Of a DNA stretch of 32,384 nucleotides, positions 22,828-30,155 are shown one piece after another. The translations under genes and the position numbers were made by a program. This DNA comes from CAXRDE01 sp964342365. Its GTDB lineage: Bacteria > Cyanobacteriota > Sericytochromatia > UBA7694. The stretch covers positions 1-32,384 of the forward strand of contig CAYFGW010000013.1 of NCBI GenBank assembly GCA_964342365.1, in the 5' to 3' direction. Under the pieces are notes generated by a model. It saw only the letters and a list, made by a program, of their open reading frames with translations, searched no databases and was not told where the DNA came from. The first letter of the stretch is position 1, and each line of letters begins with the position of its first letter.

Positions 22828-24275
22828 GACAGCTGGCACTCTTACAGGGAGAAAACATCATTAAGCGCTTCACGTTGGACAAAGACGCCTATACCATTGG
22901 CCGCAGCAAAGATACGGATCTCACCTTTGACCATGCCAAGGTCTCCCGTACCCACGCCCGCTTGTTTCGAGAAAACGATGAATACGTCATTCAAGATCTG
23001 AATTCCACCAATTATGTATTTGTTAACGGCCTGCGCATCAAGCAAAAACAGCTGGCGGTTAACGACCGGGTGCAAATTTCTAGTGAGGTGGATCTGATCT
23101 ATCTGGAACACACTCCAGCCCCCGCGGATCAACATCACACGTTAATGGACGTCCAAAAACATTTTGTGCACAAGGACGATCTGGCACGTTTAAAAAAGGT
23201 GACTCAATCTATTGTGCTCCACAATCGGCTGGACACGATTTTGCAACAAATACTCAAAGAAGGCCTGGCACTCACCAAAGCAGAGCGGGGCATGATTGTC
23301 CTGACCGATGGCACAGAAAACATTCTCTGGAAATACGCCAGCACCCACGGTATTGATAAAGACAAAGCCGAAGCCGGTGAAGAAGTGTCTCACTCCATAC
23401 TCACAGAGGCCCTTAAAACCCATAAGGTGGTGGTGCGCGTCAACGAGTCCAAAGCGGCCAAACAAGAAGCCGCCGTCTCTGAAAGCATGATGTCTCTCAA
23501 AATCTTTTCGGCCATGTGTGCTCCTCTGATGTTGAATAATCACACGGAGCAAAAAGTCATCGGCCTGTTTTACATTGACGCACGCCAGCTTATGAATCAT
23601 TTCACAGAAGTAGATCAATTTCTCTTTGACTATCTGGCGGATCATGCGGCGATCGCTATTTTTAACGCCAAGCGCTATGCGGATCAGCAGGCAGAAATCC
23701 AGCGCTTACAGCTGCTCAATGCCGATATCGAAAAACGCTGTTCAGCCCTGGACTCTCAGTACCAAAAGTTGCTCGCTCAAATCGCGCAGGACACCCACGG
23801 AAGTGTTTCATCCCCCGGTCCAGAAACCGCTCAAACCTATAGTGCAGGCGGTGTAGTGGTCAACACCTCTGGCGAAATACTGCTGGTCAGTCAGCACGGC
23901 AGCTCCTGGTCTCTGCCCAAGGGTCATATGGAAGTGGGAGAAGACCCGGAAACCACTGCTCGCCGCGAAATTCACGAAGAGTCAGGCATTTCTGAATTGA
24001 AGCTGATTCAGTCTCTGGGGTCATATCAGCGCACAGCTCTCAATGCACAAGGAAAAGAAGATGCTTCAGAAATTAAAACCATTTCCGTTTATCTCTTTGA
24101 CACCCCACAAATGCAGTTACAGCCCCGGGACAAAGAGAATCCGGAAGCCCGCTGGCTGTCTCCTGTGGAAGCGGTCAAAACCCTGACCCACACCAAAGAC
24201 CAGCTGTTTTTAAAGGGCGTTCTGCCCACGGTGATCGCTTATATTGAGCAAAAAAAAGAAAAGAACGCGGTGTAA
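22824..24275 (+). CDS. FHA-GAF-Nudix three-domain protein
   Basis: In this 483-residue protein, residues 1-98 are an FHA phosphopeptide-binding domain with Gly26-Arg27 (YTIGRSKDTD), Ser41 and His44 (VSRTHARL) and NSTNYVFVNG. Residues ~125-285 are a GAF sensor domain (RLDTILQQILKEGLALTKAERGMIVL in part, FYIDARQLMNHFTEVD, LADHAAIAIFNAKRY). A short coiled coil joins to a Nudix hydrolase (338-475) with the complete box G367-x5-E-x7-RE-I-x-EE-x-G-I, preceded by SWSLPKGHME. It would thus link threonine-phosphopeptide binding and a small-molecule or light-independent sensor to cleavage of a nucleoside-diphosphate-X substrate. AGGAGG lies 7 bases before the ATG, which overlaps the ABC-F stop. Domain calls are firm. 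Substrate and signal are unknown. Confidence 0.92.
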   Translation: MRQLALLQGENIIKRFTLDKDAYTIGRSKDTDLTFDHAKVSRTHARLFRENDEYVIQDLNSTNYVFVNGLRIKQKQLAVNDRVQISSEVDLIYLEHTPAPADQHHTLMDVQKHFVHKDDLARLKKVTQSIVLHNRLDTILQQILKEGLALTKAERGMIVLTDGTENILWKYASTHGIDKDKAEAGEEVSHSILTEALKTHKVVVRVNESKAAKQEAAVSESMMSLKIFSAMCAPLMLNNHTEQKVIGLFYIDARQLMNHFTEVDQFLFDYLADHAAIAIFNAKRYADQQAEIQRLQLLNADIEKRCSALDSQYQKLLAQIAQDTHGSVSSPGPETAQTYSAGGVVVNTSGEILLVSQHGSSWSLPKGHMEVGEDPETTARREIHEESGISELKLIQSLGSYQRTALNAQGKEDASEIKTISVYLFDTPQMQLQPRDKENPEARWLSPVEAVKTLTHTKDQLFLKGVLPTVIAYIEQKKEKNAV

Positions 24276-24285
24276 TTTCCCGATA

Positions 24286-24308
24286 AAAGAAACTTTTTTG
24301 GTTTCTTT
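24286..24308 (+). terminator. Weak AT-rich hairpin after the FHA-GAF-Nudix gene
   Basis: AAAGAAAC (24286-24293) pairs with GTTTCTTT (24301-24308) around a 7-base T-rich loop, 10 bases beyond the stop codon, and a pyrimidine-rich stretch follows. A plausible but weak terminator. Confidence 0.35.
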
Positions 24309-24322
24309 GCGTCCTTTTCTTT

Positions 24323-24421
24323 ATGAGCTTACTCTTTTCCTGGGCCCAACCCCTGTCTTTTGTGGCAGTGGGCTGTTTTCTGGCCTATCTCTACTGGCAA
24401 AATAAGCGCTACGCCGCCTGA
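24323..24421 (+). CDS. Possible 32-residue single-pass membrane microprotein
   Basis: ATG 24323 to TGA 24419-24421 encodes MSLLFSWAQPLSFVAVGCFL followed by AYLYWQNKRYAA. That is one hydrophobic helix with a basic C-terminal end, the positive-inside pattern of small inner-membrane proteins. No ribosome-binding site is seen (pyrimidine-rich upstream), and the last 13 bases overlap the ssb 3' end on the other strand. It could also be a chance frame. Confidence 0.22.
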   Translation: MSLLFSWAQPLSFVAVGCFLAYLYWQNKRYAA

Positions 24422-24762
24422 AGTTCTTTTGAGCGGGGGCTGCTCAAAAACTGGAATTGATAGCCCCGCACAAAGGTTTTTTTACGGGTCAGGCCCTCAT
24501 CATCCTGCCAGCTGTCAATGCGCAGCGCACCGGCCACTGATACCAGCGCCCCTTTCTGGGCATACTGCGCTAAAATATCTGCCTGGCGATCCCAGAACTC
24601 ACACTTAACCCAGTCCACCATTTGCTTGCCTTCACGGCTTTTTCCGGGGCGTTGAACGGCCAGAGAAACTTCTGCCACGGCGGTTCCATTTACATAACGT
24701 AAGGTTTCCTGAATGCTATTGCCGACACGTCCGATAAGTACGATTTGATTATTTGATGACAT
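24409..24762 (-). CDS. ssb: Single-stranded DNA-binding protein, short form
   Basis: The 117-residue OB-fold protein shows family landmarks NQIVLIGRVGN at the N terminus, AEVSLAVQRP, WVKCEFWDRQADILAQYAQKGALVSVAGALRIDSW, and FVRGYQFQFL. It binds single-stranded DNA in replication, repair or uptake. The flexible Gly/Gln-rich tail and the acidic tip (DDDIPF type) that recruits partner proteins in typical SSBs are absent. The protein ends in SSPRSKELQAA directly after the OB fold. It may be an auxiliary SSB, PriB-like protein or cyanobacterial-style short SSB. The upstream A/T-rich region carries only a distant GGAA. Confidence 0.9.
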   Translation of the reverse strand: MSSNNQIVLIGRVGNSIQETLRYVNGTAVAEVSLAVQRPGKSREGKQMVDWVKCEFWDRQADILAQYAQKGALVSVAGALRIDSWQDDEGLTRKKTFVRGYQFQFLSSPRSKELQAA

Positions 24763-24831
24763 AATTTTTAATTTCCAAAATTCTATAGTTTAAATTTGAG
24801 TTGAACAAAAAAGCCGGCCTTTTTAATTCAG

Positions 24832-24845
24832 GAGGCGTGCGCCTC
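24832..24845. other. 14-bp GC-rich palindrome upstream of ssb
   Basis: GAGGCG and CGCCTC flank a 2-base centre, 70 bases before the ssb ATG on the minus strand. Possible operator or small hairpin. The rest of the 259-base gap 24763-25021 has no gene, only this palindrome, the 13-bp repeat and the terminator listed separately. Confidence 0.3.
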
Positions 24846-24924
24846 ACGTTTTCTACTATAGCCATTTTGACCGCCTATCGGCAAGAGCAAAACCCGCATT
24901 ATGACAGGCTTTCTGTTCATAAGG

Positions 24925-24952
24925 GTGTTCGTTAAGTTAGTGTTCGTTAAGT
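24925..24952. repeat. Two tandem copies of a 13-bp sequence
   Basis: GTGTTCGTTAAGT occurs at 24925-24937 and 24940-24952, separated by TA (period 15), immediately beside the terminator of the lipoprotein gene. Probably a local duplication. Confidence 0.6.
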
Positions 24953-24953
24953 C

Positions 24954-24985
24954 AAAAAAAAAGCGGATGAAGTGTATTCATCCGC
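24954..24985 (-). terminator. Rho-independent terminator of the propeller-like lipoprotein gene
   Basis: On the minus strand a perfect 9-bp stem (GCGGATGAA and its complement, 24977-24985 and 24963-24971) with a 5-base loop is followed by nine T residues (24962-24954), 36 bases beyond the stop codon at 25022. This is a textbook strong terminator. Confidence 0.92.
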
Positions 24986-25021
24986 AAGCGTAGAGATTGA
25001 AAAAAAAACTTGTATTAGGGC

Positions 25022-26305
25022 CTAGAAACGACGGCCGTTGTTGTTACCGTAGCCCACGGGCTGCTGGTAAGCGGGTTGAGCATAACCACCCTGGGGATAG
25101 GCTTGTTGAGGTGCGCCGTAAGCGCCGTACTGTTGAGGCTGACCATACTGCTGTTGAGGAGCACCGTAGGCACCTACGGGAGCGCCATAGCTTCCTACAG
25201 GAGCGCCACCACCGAAGGCCGCGCCGGCCGCACCAGGTACACCCATGGCACCGTCAGCAGGACCAAACTTGATGATTTTAGAACCTTTGCTGTTCTCGCC
25301 GAAGTCAGATACATAAACGTTGCCGCTTTCGTCAAGAGCGATACCGAAGGCTTTGCTGGCACCGTGAGCAAACTGGGCGGTGAGTTGACCGTTAGAGAAA
25401 CGCTTGACGTTGCTTTGCTCCAGTACGTACACATCGCCGTTGCGACCGTCACCGGCCACGTCGATAGCACCGGTTAAGCCCTGGCTAATCACGTCGCGGG
25501 CCTGTCCGTTCATGGCGTCTACCATGCCGATACGCTGTCCGTTAACAAAGTATGCGTTACCGCGAGAATCAACACCAACACCAGCGGTGGTGGTCAGTCC
25601 ATTCATGGGGGTACGACCGGCACCGGTCATGCTGCCGCGCTCTAACTGGCCGTTAGCAGCCATGAATAAACCGGCGTTATTACCGGCGATGTCTACAGCG
25701 CCGCTGCCTTTAAGCTCTTTGATGTCGCCACCGGAGGTTTTGAGAGAGTACAGTCCTTTGCTGCTGTCTACAGCGTAGAGGTTACCACCGCTTACGGCAA
25801 CGCTCATCAGCGTGCTGTCGAGTTTGTGGCGAAGACCGAGAATGCTAGAGCCGAGGTTTTTTTCGATTTTTCCAGAAGTGGCGTTCATTTTGAGAACGGT
25901 GCCTTTGCGAGAAATACCGCTTTTATCAACAGCAGCGATAAATACGCTTCCACCACTGACGGCAATACCGCGAGCTTGCCAGTCATGGGTCAGAGAGTCA
26001 TCAACTTTGTATTCACCAATCTTGGGGTTAGGCTGACCGGTAGGCTGCGCAGGAACGCCAAAGTTAGGGTTGCCGCCAATGCCGCCAGCGGGAGGCTGAT
26101 AGGGGTCTTGACCGGGATCACTGTATATGGGGTCTTGAAATCCAGCGCCGGGATCGGCGATAGCGCCGGTGTCACCACCGGGAAGAGGAGCAGCAGCCAG
26201 GTCGTTGGGATTTTGGCTGCCGGGGGTACGACCGCCGCAGCTGCTGAATAAAAGGGCGGCTGCAATTGAGGTGGTGATGAGTTTGATCACTTGGCTCTGT
26301 TTCAT
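25022..26305 (-). CDS. Lipoprotein with NHL/propeller-like repeats and a Tyr/Gln/Pro/Gly-rich tail
   Basis: The 427-residue protein starts with a lipoprotein signal peptide (IKLITTSIAAALLFSSCGG, Cys23; Phe at -3 is slightly unusual). Residues 24-95 are a Gly/Pro/Asp-rich disordered spacer. About 100-350 form repeated four-stranded units typical of beta-propellers: RGIAVSGGSVFIAAVDKSG, VAVSGGNLYAVDSSKG, GVDSRGNAYFVNG, DVAGDGRNGDVYVLEQSNV, GIALDESGNVYVSDFGENS, the last being NHL-like. From about 358 on, the tail is low complexity (repeated YGAP, QQ and PQ). GAGGAG lies 9 bases before the ATG and the terminator is strong, so the gene is probably well expressed. A surface-exposed lipoprotein is likely. 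Ligand unknown. Confidence 0.85.
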   Translation of the reverse strand: MKQSQVIKLITTSIAAALLFSSCGGRTPGSQNPNDLAAAPLPGGDTGAIADPGAGFQDPIYSDPGQDPYQPPAGGIGGNPNFGVPAQPTGQPNPKIGEYKVDDSLTHDWQARGIAVSGGSVFIAAVDKSGISRKGTVLKMNATSGKIEKNLGSSILGLRHKLDSTLMSVAVSGGNLYAVDSSKGLYSLKTSGGDIKELKGSGAVDIAGNNAGLFMAANGQLERGSMTGAGRTPMNGLTTTAGVGVDSRGNAYFVNGQRIGMVDAMNGQARDVISQGLTGAIDVAGDGRNGDVYVLEQSNVKRFSNGQLTAQFAHGASKAFGIALDESGNVYVSDFGENSKGSKIIKFGPADGAMGVPGAAGAAFGGGAPVGSYGAPVGAYGAPQQQYGQPQQYGAYGAPQQAYPQGGYAQPAYQQPVGYGNNNGRRF

Positions 26306-26447
26306 TGTTTTTTTCTCCTCGGTAATCTATACGCTGTTGATAATTCTATTATGCACGATCAAGACTAAATACTTGTGATGGTTTGGTTAAGGGTGATTTA
26401 AACTGTCATAAATCTTGCATTAAGGCATGCACAGCACTCGTCTCAGG

Positions 26448-26453
26448 TATAAT
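26448..26453 (+). promoter_or_regulatory. -10 box upstream of the purine nucleoside phosphorylase gene
   Basis: A consensus TATAAT lies 38 bases before the ATG at 26492. No convincing -35 is found at 16-18 bases, so activator dependence or a weak promoter is possible. Confidence 0.45.
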
Positions 26454-26491
26454 GATAGCCCAATATATTTAATGTAGAAATAGGAATATCC

Positions 26492-27325
26492 ATGCCCGAT
26501 TCACAGTTACTTCCCTCTATTTTTGAACATGCCAACGCCGCCAGAGACAGTCTCTTTGCGCAGACTAAAATTCGCCCGGAATATGCCGTGGTGCTGGGCT
26601 CAGGCATTCAGATCTTTGAAGATCTTGAAGATATGGAAGTGGTGCCCTTTTCGAATATTGAGGGTTTTCCACAGGCCTCTGTAAAAGGTCATAAAGGAGA
26701 AGTCACCCTGGGCCGTTATAAAGGCAAAGACATTGCTATTTTTCGGGGCCGACTGCATCGCTACGAGGGTCATCCGTGGCGACACGTGGTGTTTCCTCAA
26801 ACACTGATGCATGCCATGGGCATCAAAAAGATCATTATGACCAACTCTGCGGGGGGGCTCCATTTTTACCTGACCCCCGGTGATCTGGTGCTGGTACGCG
26901 ACCACATTTACTTCTACACCCCGGATCAAGAGGAGCGCGCTGCCCTCTATCAACAGGCGGGTGCTCGACAATTATTTAGCTATAGCCCCGAAATGATTGC
27001 TGCCGCCACAGAAGCAGCAAAGGCCGCCGACGTTAATTTGCGACACGGTACCTATTTGGGGTTACTGGGCCCTACCTATGAAACCCCCAGAGAAATTCTC
27101 ATGTTCCGTGATATGCAGGCCACCGTGGTGGGCATGTCCACCGTTCCCGAAGCGCTCTGGGCCCACGCCCTGGGCATGGAAGTCATGGCCGTCTCCTGTG
27201 TGACCAACGTGACCCACAAAGTGGAAGCACTGGCCAGCACCTCCCATGAAGAGGTGGTGGAAGTAGCTCAGGAAGCTTCCATGCGCTTAGAGCGACTGCT
27301 GCGCACGCTCATTCCCACCCTTTAG
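26492..27325 (+). CDS. punA: Purine-nucleoside phosphorylase (trimeric type)
   Basis: This 277-residue cytosolic enzyme cleaves purine nucleosides with phosphate to the free base and (deoxy)ribose-1-phosphate for purine salvage. The trimeric PNP pattern is complete: AVVLGSGI (phosphate loop), FRGRLHRYEGH, the IIMTNSAGGL segment, DLVLVRDHI, YLGLLGPTYETPREI, and VVGMSTVPEALWAHALGMEVMAVSCVTN containing the base-binding residues. AGGAA five bases before the ATG supports the start. It is followed after 13 bases by the sirtuin gene, and both consume or release ribose-linked products, which fits a nucleoside/NAD salvage unit. Base preference cannot be read with certainty. Confidence 0.94.
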   Translation: MPDSQLLPSIFEHANAARDSLFAQTKIRPEYAVVLGSGIQIFEDLEDMEVVPFSNIEGFPQASVKGHKGEVTLGRYKGKDIAIFRGRLHRYEGHPWRHVVFPQTLMHAMGIKKIIMTNSAGGLHFYLTPGDLVLVRDHIYFYTPDQEERAALYQQAGARQLFSYSPEMIAAATEAAKAADVNLRHGTYLGLLGPTYETPREILMFRDMQATVVGMSTVPEALWAHALGMEVMAVSCVTNVTHKVEALASTSHEEVVEVAQEASMRLERLLRTLIPTL

Positions 27326-27338
27326 GGTTAAAAATCCC

Positions 27339-28085
27339 ATGTCATCCAATCTTGAACCCCTTACCCAACGCCTTCAGGCTCCTCAGGCACGGATTCTGAT
27401 CATTACAGGAGCCGGCATTTCCGCAGAAAGTGGTATCTCCACGTTTCGCGGGGCGGGTGGCTACTGGAATCGTTTTCGCGCTGAAGATCTCGCGTCTCCA
27501 GACGGGTTTTCCAGAGATCCTGAATTGGTATGGCAGTGGTATATGGAGCGACGTGAAGCGCTGAGACAGGCCAAACCCAACGCCGGACATCACGCCCTGC
27601 GAGAACTGTGTGAACACGTGGATCACGTCACGCTGGTCACCCAAAACGTGGACGGCCTGCACGGGGTGGCAGATCGTTCTAAATTTCAGGATTATATAGA
27701 AATCCACGGAAATATCTGGCGCGTTAAATGCTGCCGCACAGGAAAAACCTGGGCGCACCCGGAACCCTTTCAGGCGAAAGTTCCCCACTGTCAATGTGGC
27801 GCAAAACTTCGCCCTGACGTGCTCTGGTTCGGAGAAACCTACAAACAAGATGACATGCACCGGGCCCTCAAAGCCGCCCGTCGGGCCGACTGTATTTTGA
27901 TTGTGGGTACGTCTGGAATGGTGTGGATTGTTTCGGGACTGCTAACAGAGGCAAAACCAGAGGCCTATACAGTGGAGTTTAATCTGGAAACCACCGATTT
28001 GAGCACCCGCGTGCACCAGAGCATTGTGGGGCCTTCAGGAAAAACGCTTCCCGCGCTACTGGACATATTGAGGAAAAACCCATGA
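27339..28085 (+). CDS. cobB: NAD-dependent protein deacylase, sirtuin (CobB type)
   Basis: This 248-residue sirtuin removes acetyl or longer acyl groups from lysines with NAD. Landmarks are ITGAGISAESGISTFRG (24-38), LVTQNVDGLH (99-108), the catalytic His in IEIHGNIW (H123), LRPDVLWFGE (157-166) and LIVGTSGMVW. Tyr68 and Arg71 in WQWYMERR match the class III pair associated with succinyl or malonyl substrates. The zinc site looks compressed: Cys131-Cys132 adjacent and Cys151-x-Cys153, instead of two CxxC pairs. The start follows the phosphorylase gene by 13 bases, and the end overlaps the barrel-protein gene by ATGA, indicating a three-gene unit. Confidence 0.93.
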   Translation: MSSNLEPLTQRLQAPQARILIITGAGISAESGISTFRGAGGYWNRFRAEDLASPDGFSRDPELVWQWYMERREALRQAKPNAGHHALRELCEHVDHVTLVTQNVDGLHGVADRSKFQDYIEIHGNIWRVKCCRTGKTWAHPEPFQAKVPHCQCGAKLRPDVLWFGETYKQDDMHRALKAARRADCILIVGTSGMVWIVSGLLTEAKPEAYTVEFNLETTDLSTRVHQSIVGPSGKTLPALLDILRKNP

Positions 28086-28585
28086 AACACTTTTTTGCTT
28101 TTTTATTTTCTGTCCCGCTGCTCTTCACAAACTCGTTCATGACACCGGAGGCTGGCGCTAAAAATCAGTGGGCTGTGGAACTGGGATCCAGTTTTGTATT
28201 CCGCAATGCATATCCACAGGTTAAGGTGGGCTATTTACTCAATGATGTATTTGAGGGATTGGAGATAGGTGCTCTATACGGCGCGGGCATTGATAATTTT
28301 CAGCTGCTGTCTCATACCGGGGGCATTCACGTAAAGCAACATATCTTAACCTCGGGCTACTTTCAGCCCTTTCTACAAGCTGGCGTGATGGGCGCCTTTC
28401 GTTCCGGTGACACCCTGACACCTGATGTGACCACTTTGTTTGGTGCAGCGGTGGGCGCGGGGGCTGACGGCCAGATTTATGGACCCTGGGGGTATCACGC
28501 CAGCGTCCATCTGGTGTTTCCCGATATCTATAGCCGCAGTCCCTTTGTGTTTCGCCCTGAGCTCAACATTCGTTACGTGTTTTAG
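28082..28585 (+). CDS. Small outer-membrane beta-barrel-like protein
   Basis: The 167-residue protein has a signal peptide (MKHFFAFLFSVPLLFTNSFM, then TPEAGA), probably cleaved after AGA. The mature ~140 residues alternate hydrophobic and polar residues with many Gly and aromatics: WAVELGSSFVFRNAYPQVKV, GLEIGALYGAGI, FQPFLQAGVMGAF, LFGAAVGAGADGQIYGPWGY. It ends in RPELNIRYVF, the aromatic C terminus recognised by the BAM complex. About 8 short strands fit an OmpA/OmpX-size barrel. No family was recognised. It overlaps the sirtuin gene by ATGA and meets the convergent DUF2945 gene with overlapping stop codons (28582-28585). Confidence 0.75.
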   Translation: MKHFFAFLFSVPLLFTNSFMTPEAGAKNQWAVELGSSFVFRNAYPQVKVGYLLNDVFEGLEIGALYGAGIDNFQLLSHTGGIHVKQHILTSGYFQPFLQAGVMGAFRSGDTLTPDVTTLFGAAVGAGADGQIYGPWGYHASVHLVFPDIYSRSPFVFRPELNIRYVF

Positions 28586-28797
28586 TCGTCCTTACGGGAC
28601 ACTTCGTGACTTAATTTGAGGGCCTTTGACCCGTCCTCCTGCTCAATGAGCAGTGCCAGGTCGCCACTTTCTCCTTTTCGAGTCACCTCATTGCCATCAA
28701 GTGTTTTTGTCACCTCATGATCATAGGTTTCTGTGACCGTTCCCGTGGCGGTGCCCTGTCCCCATTCCCATTTGACTTCTGTACCTTCTCGAATCAT
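28582..28797 (-). CDS. DUF2945 (hypervirulence-associated Tudor-like) small protein
   Basis: The 71-residue cytosolic protein matches the DUF2945/Hva1_TUDOR family: it opens with IREGTEVKWEWGQGTATGTV, continues with TETYDHEVTKTLDGNEVTR, and has ALLIEQEDGSKALKLSHEV near the end. The fold is a small SH3/Tudor-like barrel of unknown function, widespread in bacteria and fungi. AAAGGAG seven bases before the ATG is a strong ribosome-binding site. Its stop overlaps that of the convergent barrel-protein gene. Confidence 0.88.
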   Translation of the reverse strand: MIREGTEVKWEWGQGTATGTVTETYDHEVTKTLDGNEVTRKGESGDLALLIEQEDGSKALKLSHEVSRKDD

Positions 28798-28861
28798 AAA
28801 GCTGCTCCTTTGTTTTTTTTAGCATAGAAACAGACAAACTTCAGAAGCGCTCAAAAAAGTA

Positions 28862-29446
28862 TTAAAGTTCTTCTTTGCGATACAGCATTTGCATCAGAGG
28901 AAGCGTAAAAACTGCGCTGATGACAATACTGGCGTAGTATTCCATTTGAAAGGTGTCAGGCACGGCCAGATAGCCCACAAACACTGCCGGGCCAGCAAAT
29001 AAGAACACAATCATACAGAGAATCAGGATCTTGTACCACTTCAACGCTTTCGCCTGTAACACCATTAAAAAAGTGACTCCCACCCCCAAAATCAGGTGCA
29101 TCCCCAGATAGTAGGGAATACTCTCATAAATAAAAATGTCGATATAGCTTTCGTCGGGCCAGAAAAACCGTGTAGACAACACACTCAACAGCACAGGCGC
29201 AAACAAAAGAGCCACGTCTTTATAGGTTTTTGGAAAGGCTTCTCGGATAAATTGAAAGGCATAAATCGTATAAATGGGCAGGCTGAGATAATAGAAAAAC
29301 ATGCGCTCCATTTTTAAAAAAGTTTCAGAAAAACCCGACACATCTCCCATAATTTGTAAATAGACGGCTGCACCAATAGGCAAAAGCAGCTCAATAAGGA
29401 TGTACAGATAGGTAAAAAATTGACGCAAGGCTTCAGGAAGCAGCAT
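28862..29446 (-). CDS. Integral membrane protein of unknown function
   Basis: A 194-residue hydrophobic protein with about six predicted transmembrane helices: FFTYLYILIELLLPIGAAVY, FFYYLSLPIYTIYAF, VALLFAPVLLSVLST, YLGMHLILGVGVTFLMVL, ILILCMIVFLFAGPAVFVGY and ASIVISAVFTLPLMQM. A short charged tail (YRKEEL) follows. I recognise no family. The ATG at 29446, with AAGG just upstream, is preferred because the longer frame starting at 29497 has no ribosome-binding site and would leave only 25 bases for the promoter of the divergent ppa gene. The choice is not certain. The 64 bases between it and the DUF2945 gene downstream show no clear terminator. Confidence 0.7.
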   Translation of the reverse strand: MLLPEALRQFFTYLYILIELLLPIGAAVYLQIMGDVSGFSETFLKMERMFFYYLSLPIYTIYAFQFIREAFPKTYKDVALLFAPVLLSVLSTRFFWPDESYIDIFIYESIPYYLGMHLILGVGVTFLMVLQAKALKWYKILILCMIVFLFAGPAVFVGYLAVPDTFQMEYYASIVISAVFTLPLMQMLYRKEEL

Positions 29447-29522
29447 AGACCTTATTTTAGTGCAAAACCTTTCAAGAGTCCTGTACACTGACCACATATT
29501 CTAAACAAGGAGCCCTACTATT

Positions 29523-30056
29523 ATGTCAATCAATAACCCCTGGCACGATCTTTCCTATGGTGATAACGCCCCCGAAAGCGTGACCGCAGTGATTGAAATC
29601 CCCAAAGGATCTCGTACCAAATACGAACTCGACAAAGAGAGCGGCATGCTCATTCTGGATCGCATTCTCTATTCTTCGGTGTACTATCCTGCAAATTATG
29701 GATTTATACCCCGCACCTATTGCGATGACAAAGATCCGTTGGATATTCTGGTGCTGTGTTCTCAGGATATTGTTCCCATGTGCCTGGTAGAATCCCGTCC
29801 CATTGGTGTTATGCACATGATTGACGGTGGCGAAGATGACGATAAAATTATTGCCGTGGCCAAAAACGACATGGCGTTTAGTCACATTAACGACATTCAG
29901 GACTTAGGCCCGCATTTGATGAAGGAAGTGTGCGACTTTTTCAAAGAGTATAAACGTCTTGAAAACAAAAAGGTGGAAGTCAGCGAACCGGAAGGACGCG
30001 AAGCTGCCATTAAAATCATCAATGAAAGTATTGAATTGTACAAAAAAACGTTCTAA
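29523..30056 (+). CDS. ppa: Inorganic pyrophosphatase (family I)
   Basis: This 177-residue soluble enzyme hydrolyses pyrophosphate to phosphate and so drives biosynthetic reactions. Signature elements are IEIPKGSRTKYELDK, YPANYGFIPRTYCDDKDPLDILVL containing the metal-binding D-K-D-P-L-D, DGGEDDDKIIAV with further metal-binding Asp residues, and the C-terminal FFKEYKRLENKKVEV. AAGGAG (29507-29512) lies 10 bases before the ATG. The gene is divergent from the membrane-protein gene and is followed after 29 bases by a strong hairpin. Confidence 0.97.
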   Translation: MSINNPWHDLSYGDNAPESVTAVIEIPKGSRTKYELDKESGMLILDRILYSSVYYPANYGFIPRTYCDDKDPLDILVLCSQDIVPMCLVESRPIGVMHMIDGGEDDDKIIAVAKNDMAFSHINDIQDLGPHLMKEVCDFFKEYKRLENKKVEVSEPEGREAAIKIINESIELYKKTF

Positions 30057-30085
30057 AGCAGCTCCATTTGACTTGCTTTTTAAGG

Positions 30086-30129
30086 GATGGCTGTGGTTAC
30101 ACTTGAGAGTGTACACAGTCATCTTTTTT
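30086..30129 (+). terminator. Strong hairpin with T-run between ppa and the DAHP synthase gene (terminator or attenuator)
   Basis: Arms 30086-30103 and 30108-30123 pair over 16 positions (one G-U, one 2-base bulge at 30096-30097) around the loop TGAG, followed directly by six T (30124-30129). It starts 29 bases after the ppa stop and is a classical intrinsic terminator. Only 26 bases remain before the next ATG, too few for a promoter. Hence the DAHP synthase operon must be reached by read-through or from a promoter upstream of the hairpin (for example TTGCTT at 30073 with TTACAC at 30097). Confidence 0.88.
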
Positions 30130-30155
30130 AGTTTAAAGGCAGTAGGCAATTTATT

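Noticed and set aside
24323..24421. Treating the 32-residue hydrophobic frame as a confirmed gene
   Set aside because: It lacks a ribosome-binding site and overlaps ssb, so it is listed only as a low-confidence possibility.
30087..30131. 14-residue frame (MAVVTLESVHSHLF) inside the hairpin, considered as an attenuator leader peptide
   Set aside because: Only one aromatic residue, no run of Phe or Tyr, and no ribosome-binding site at a usable distance; it lies within the stem itself.
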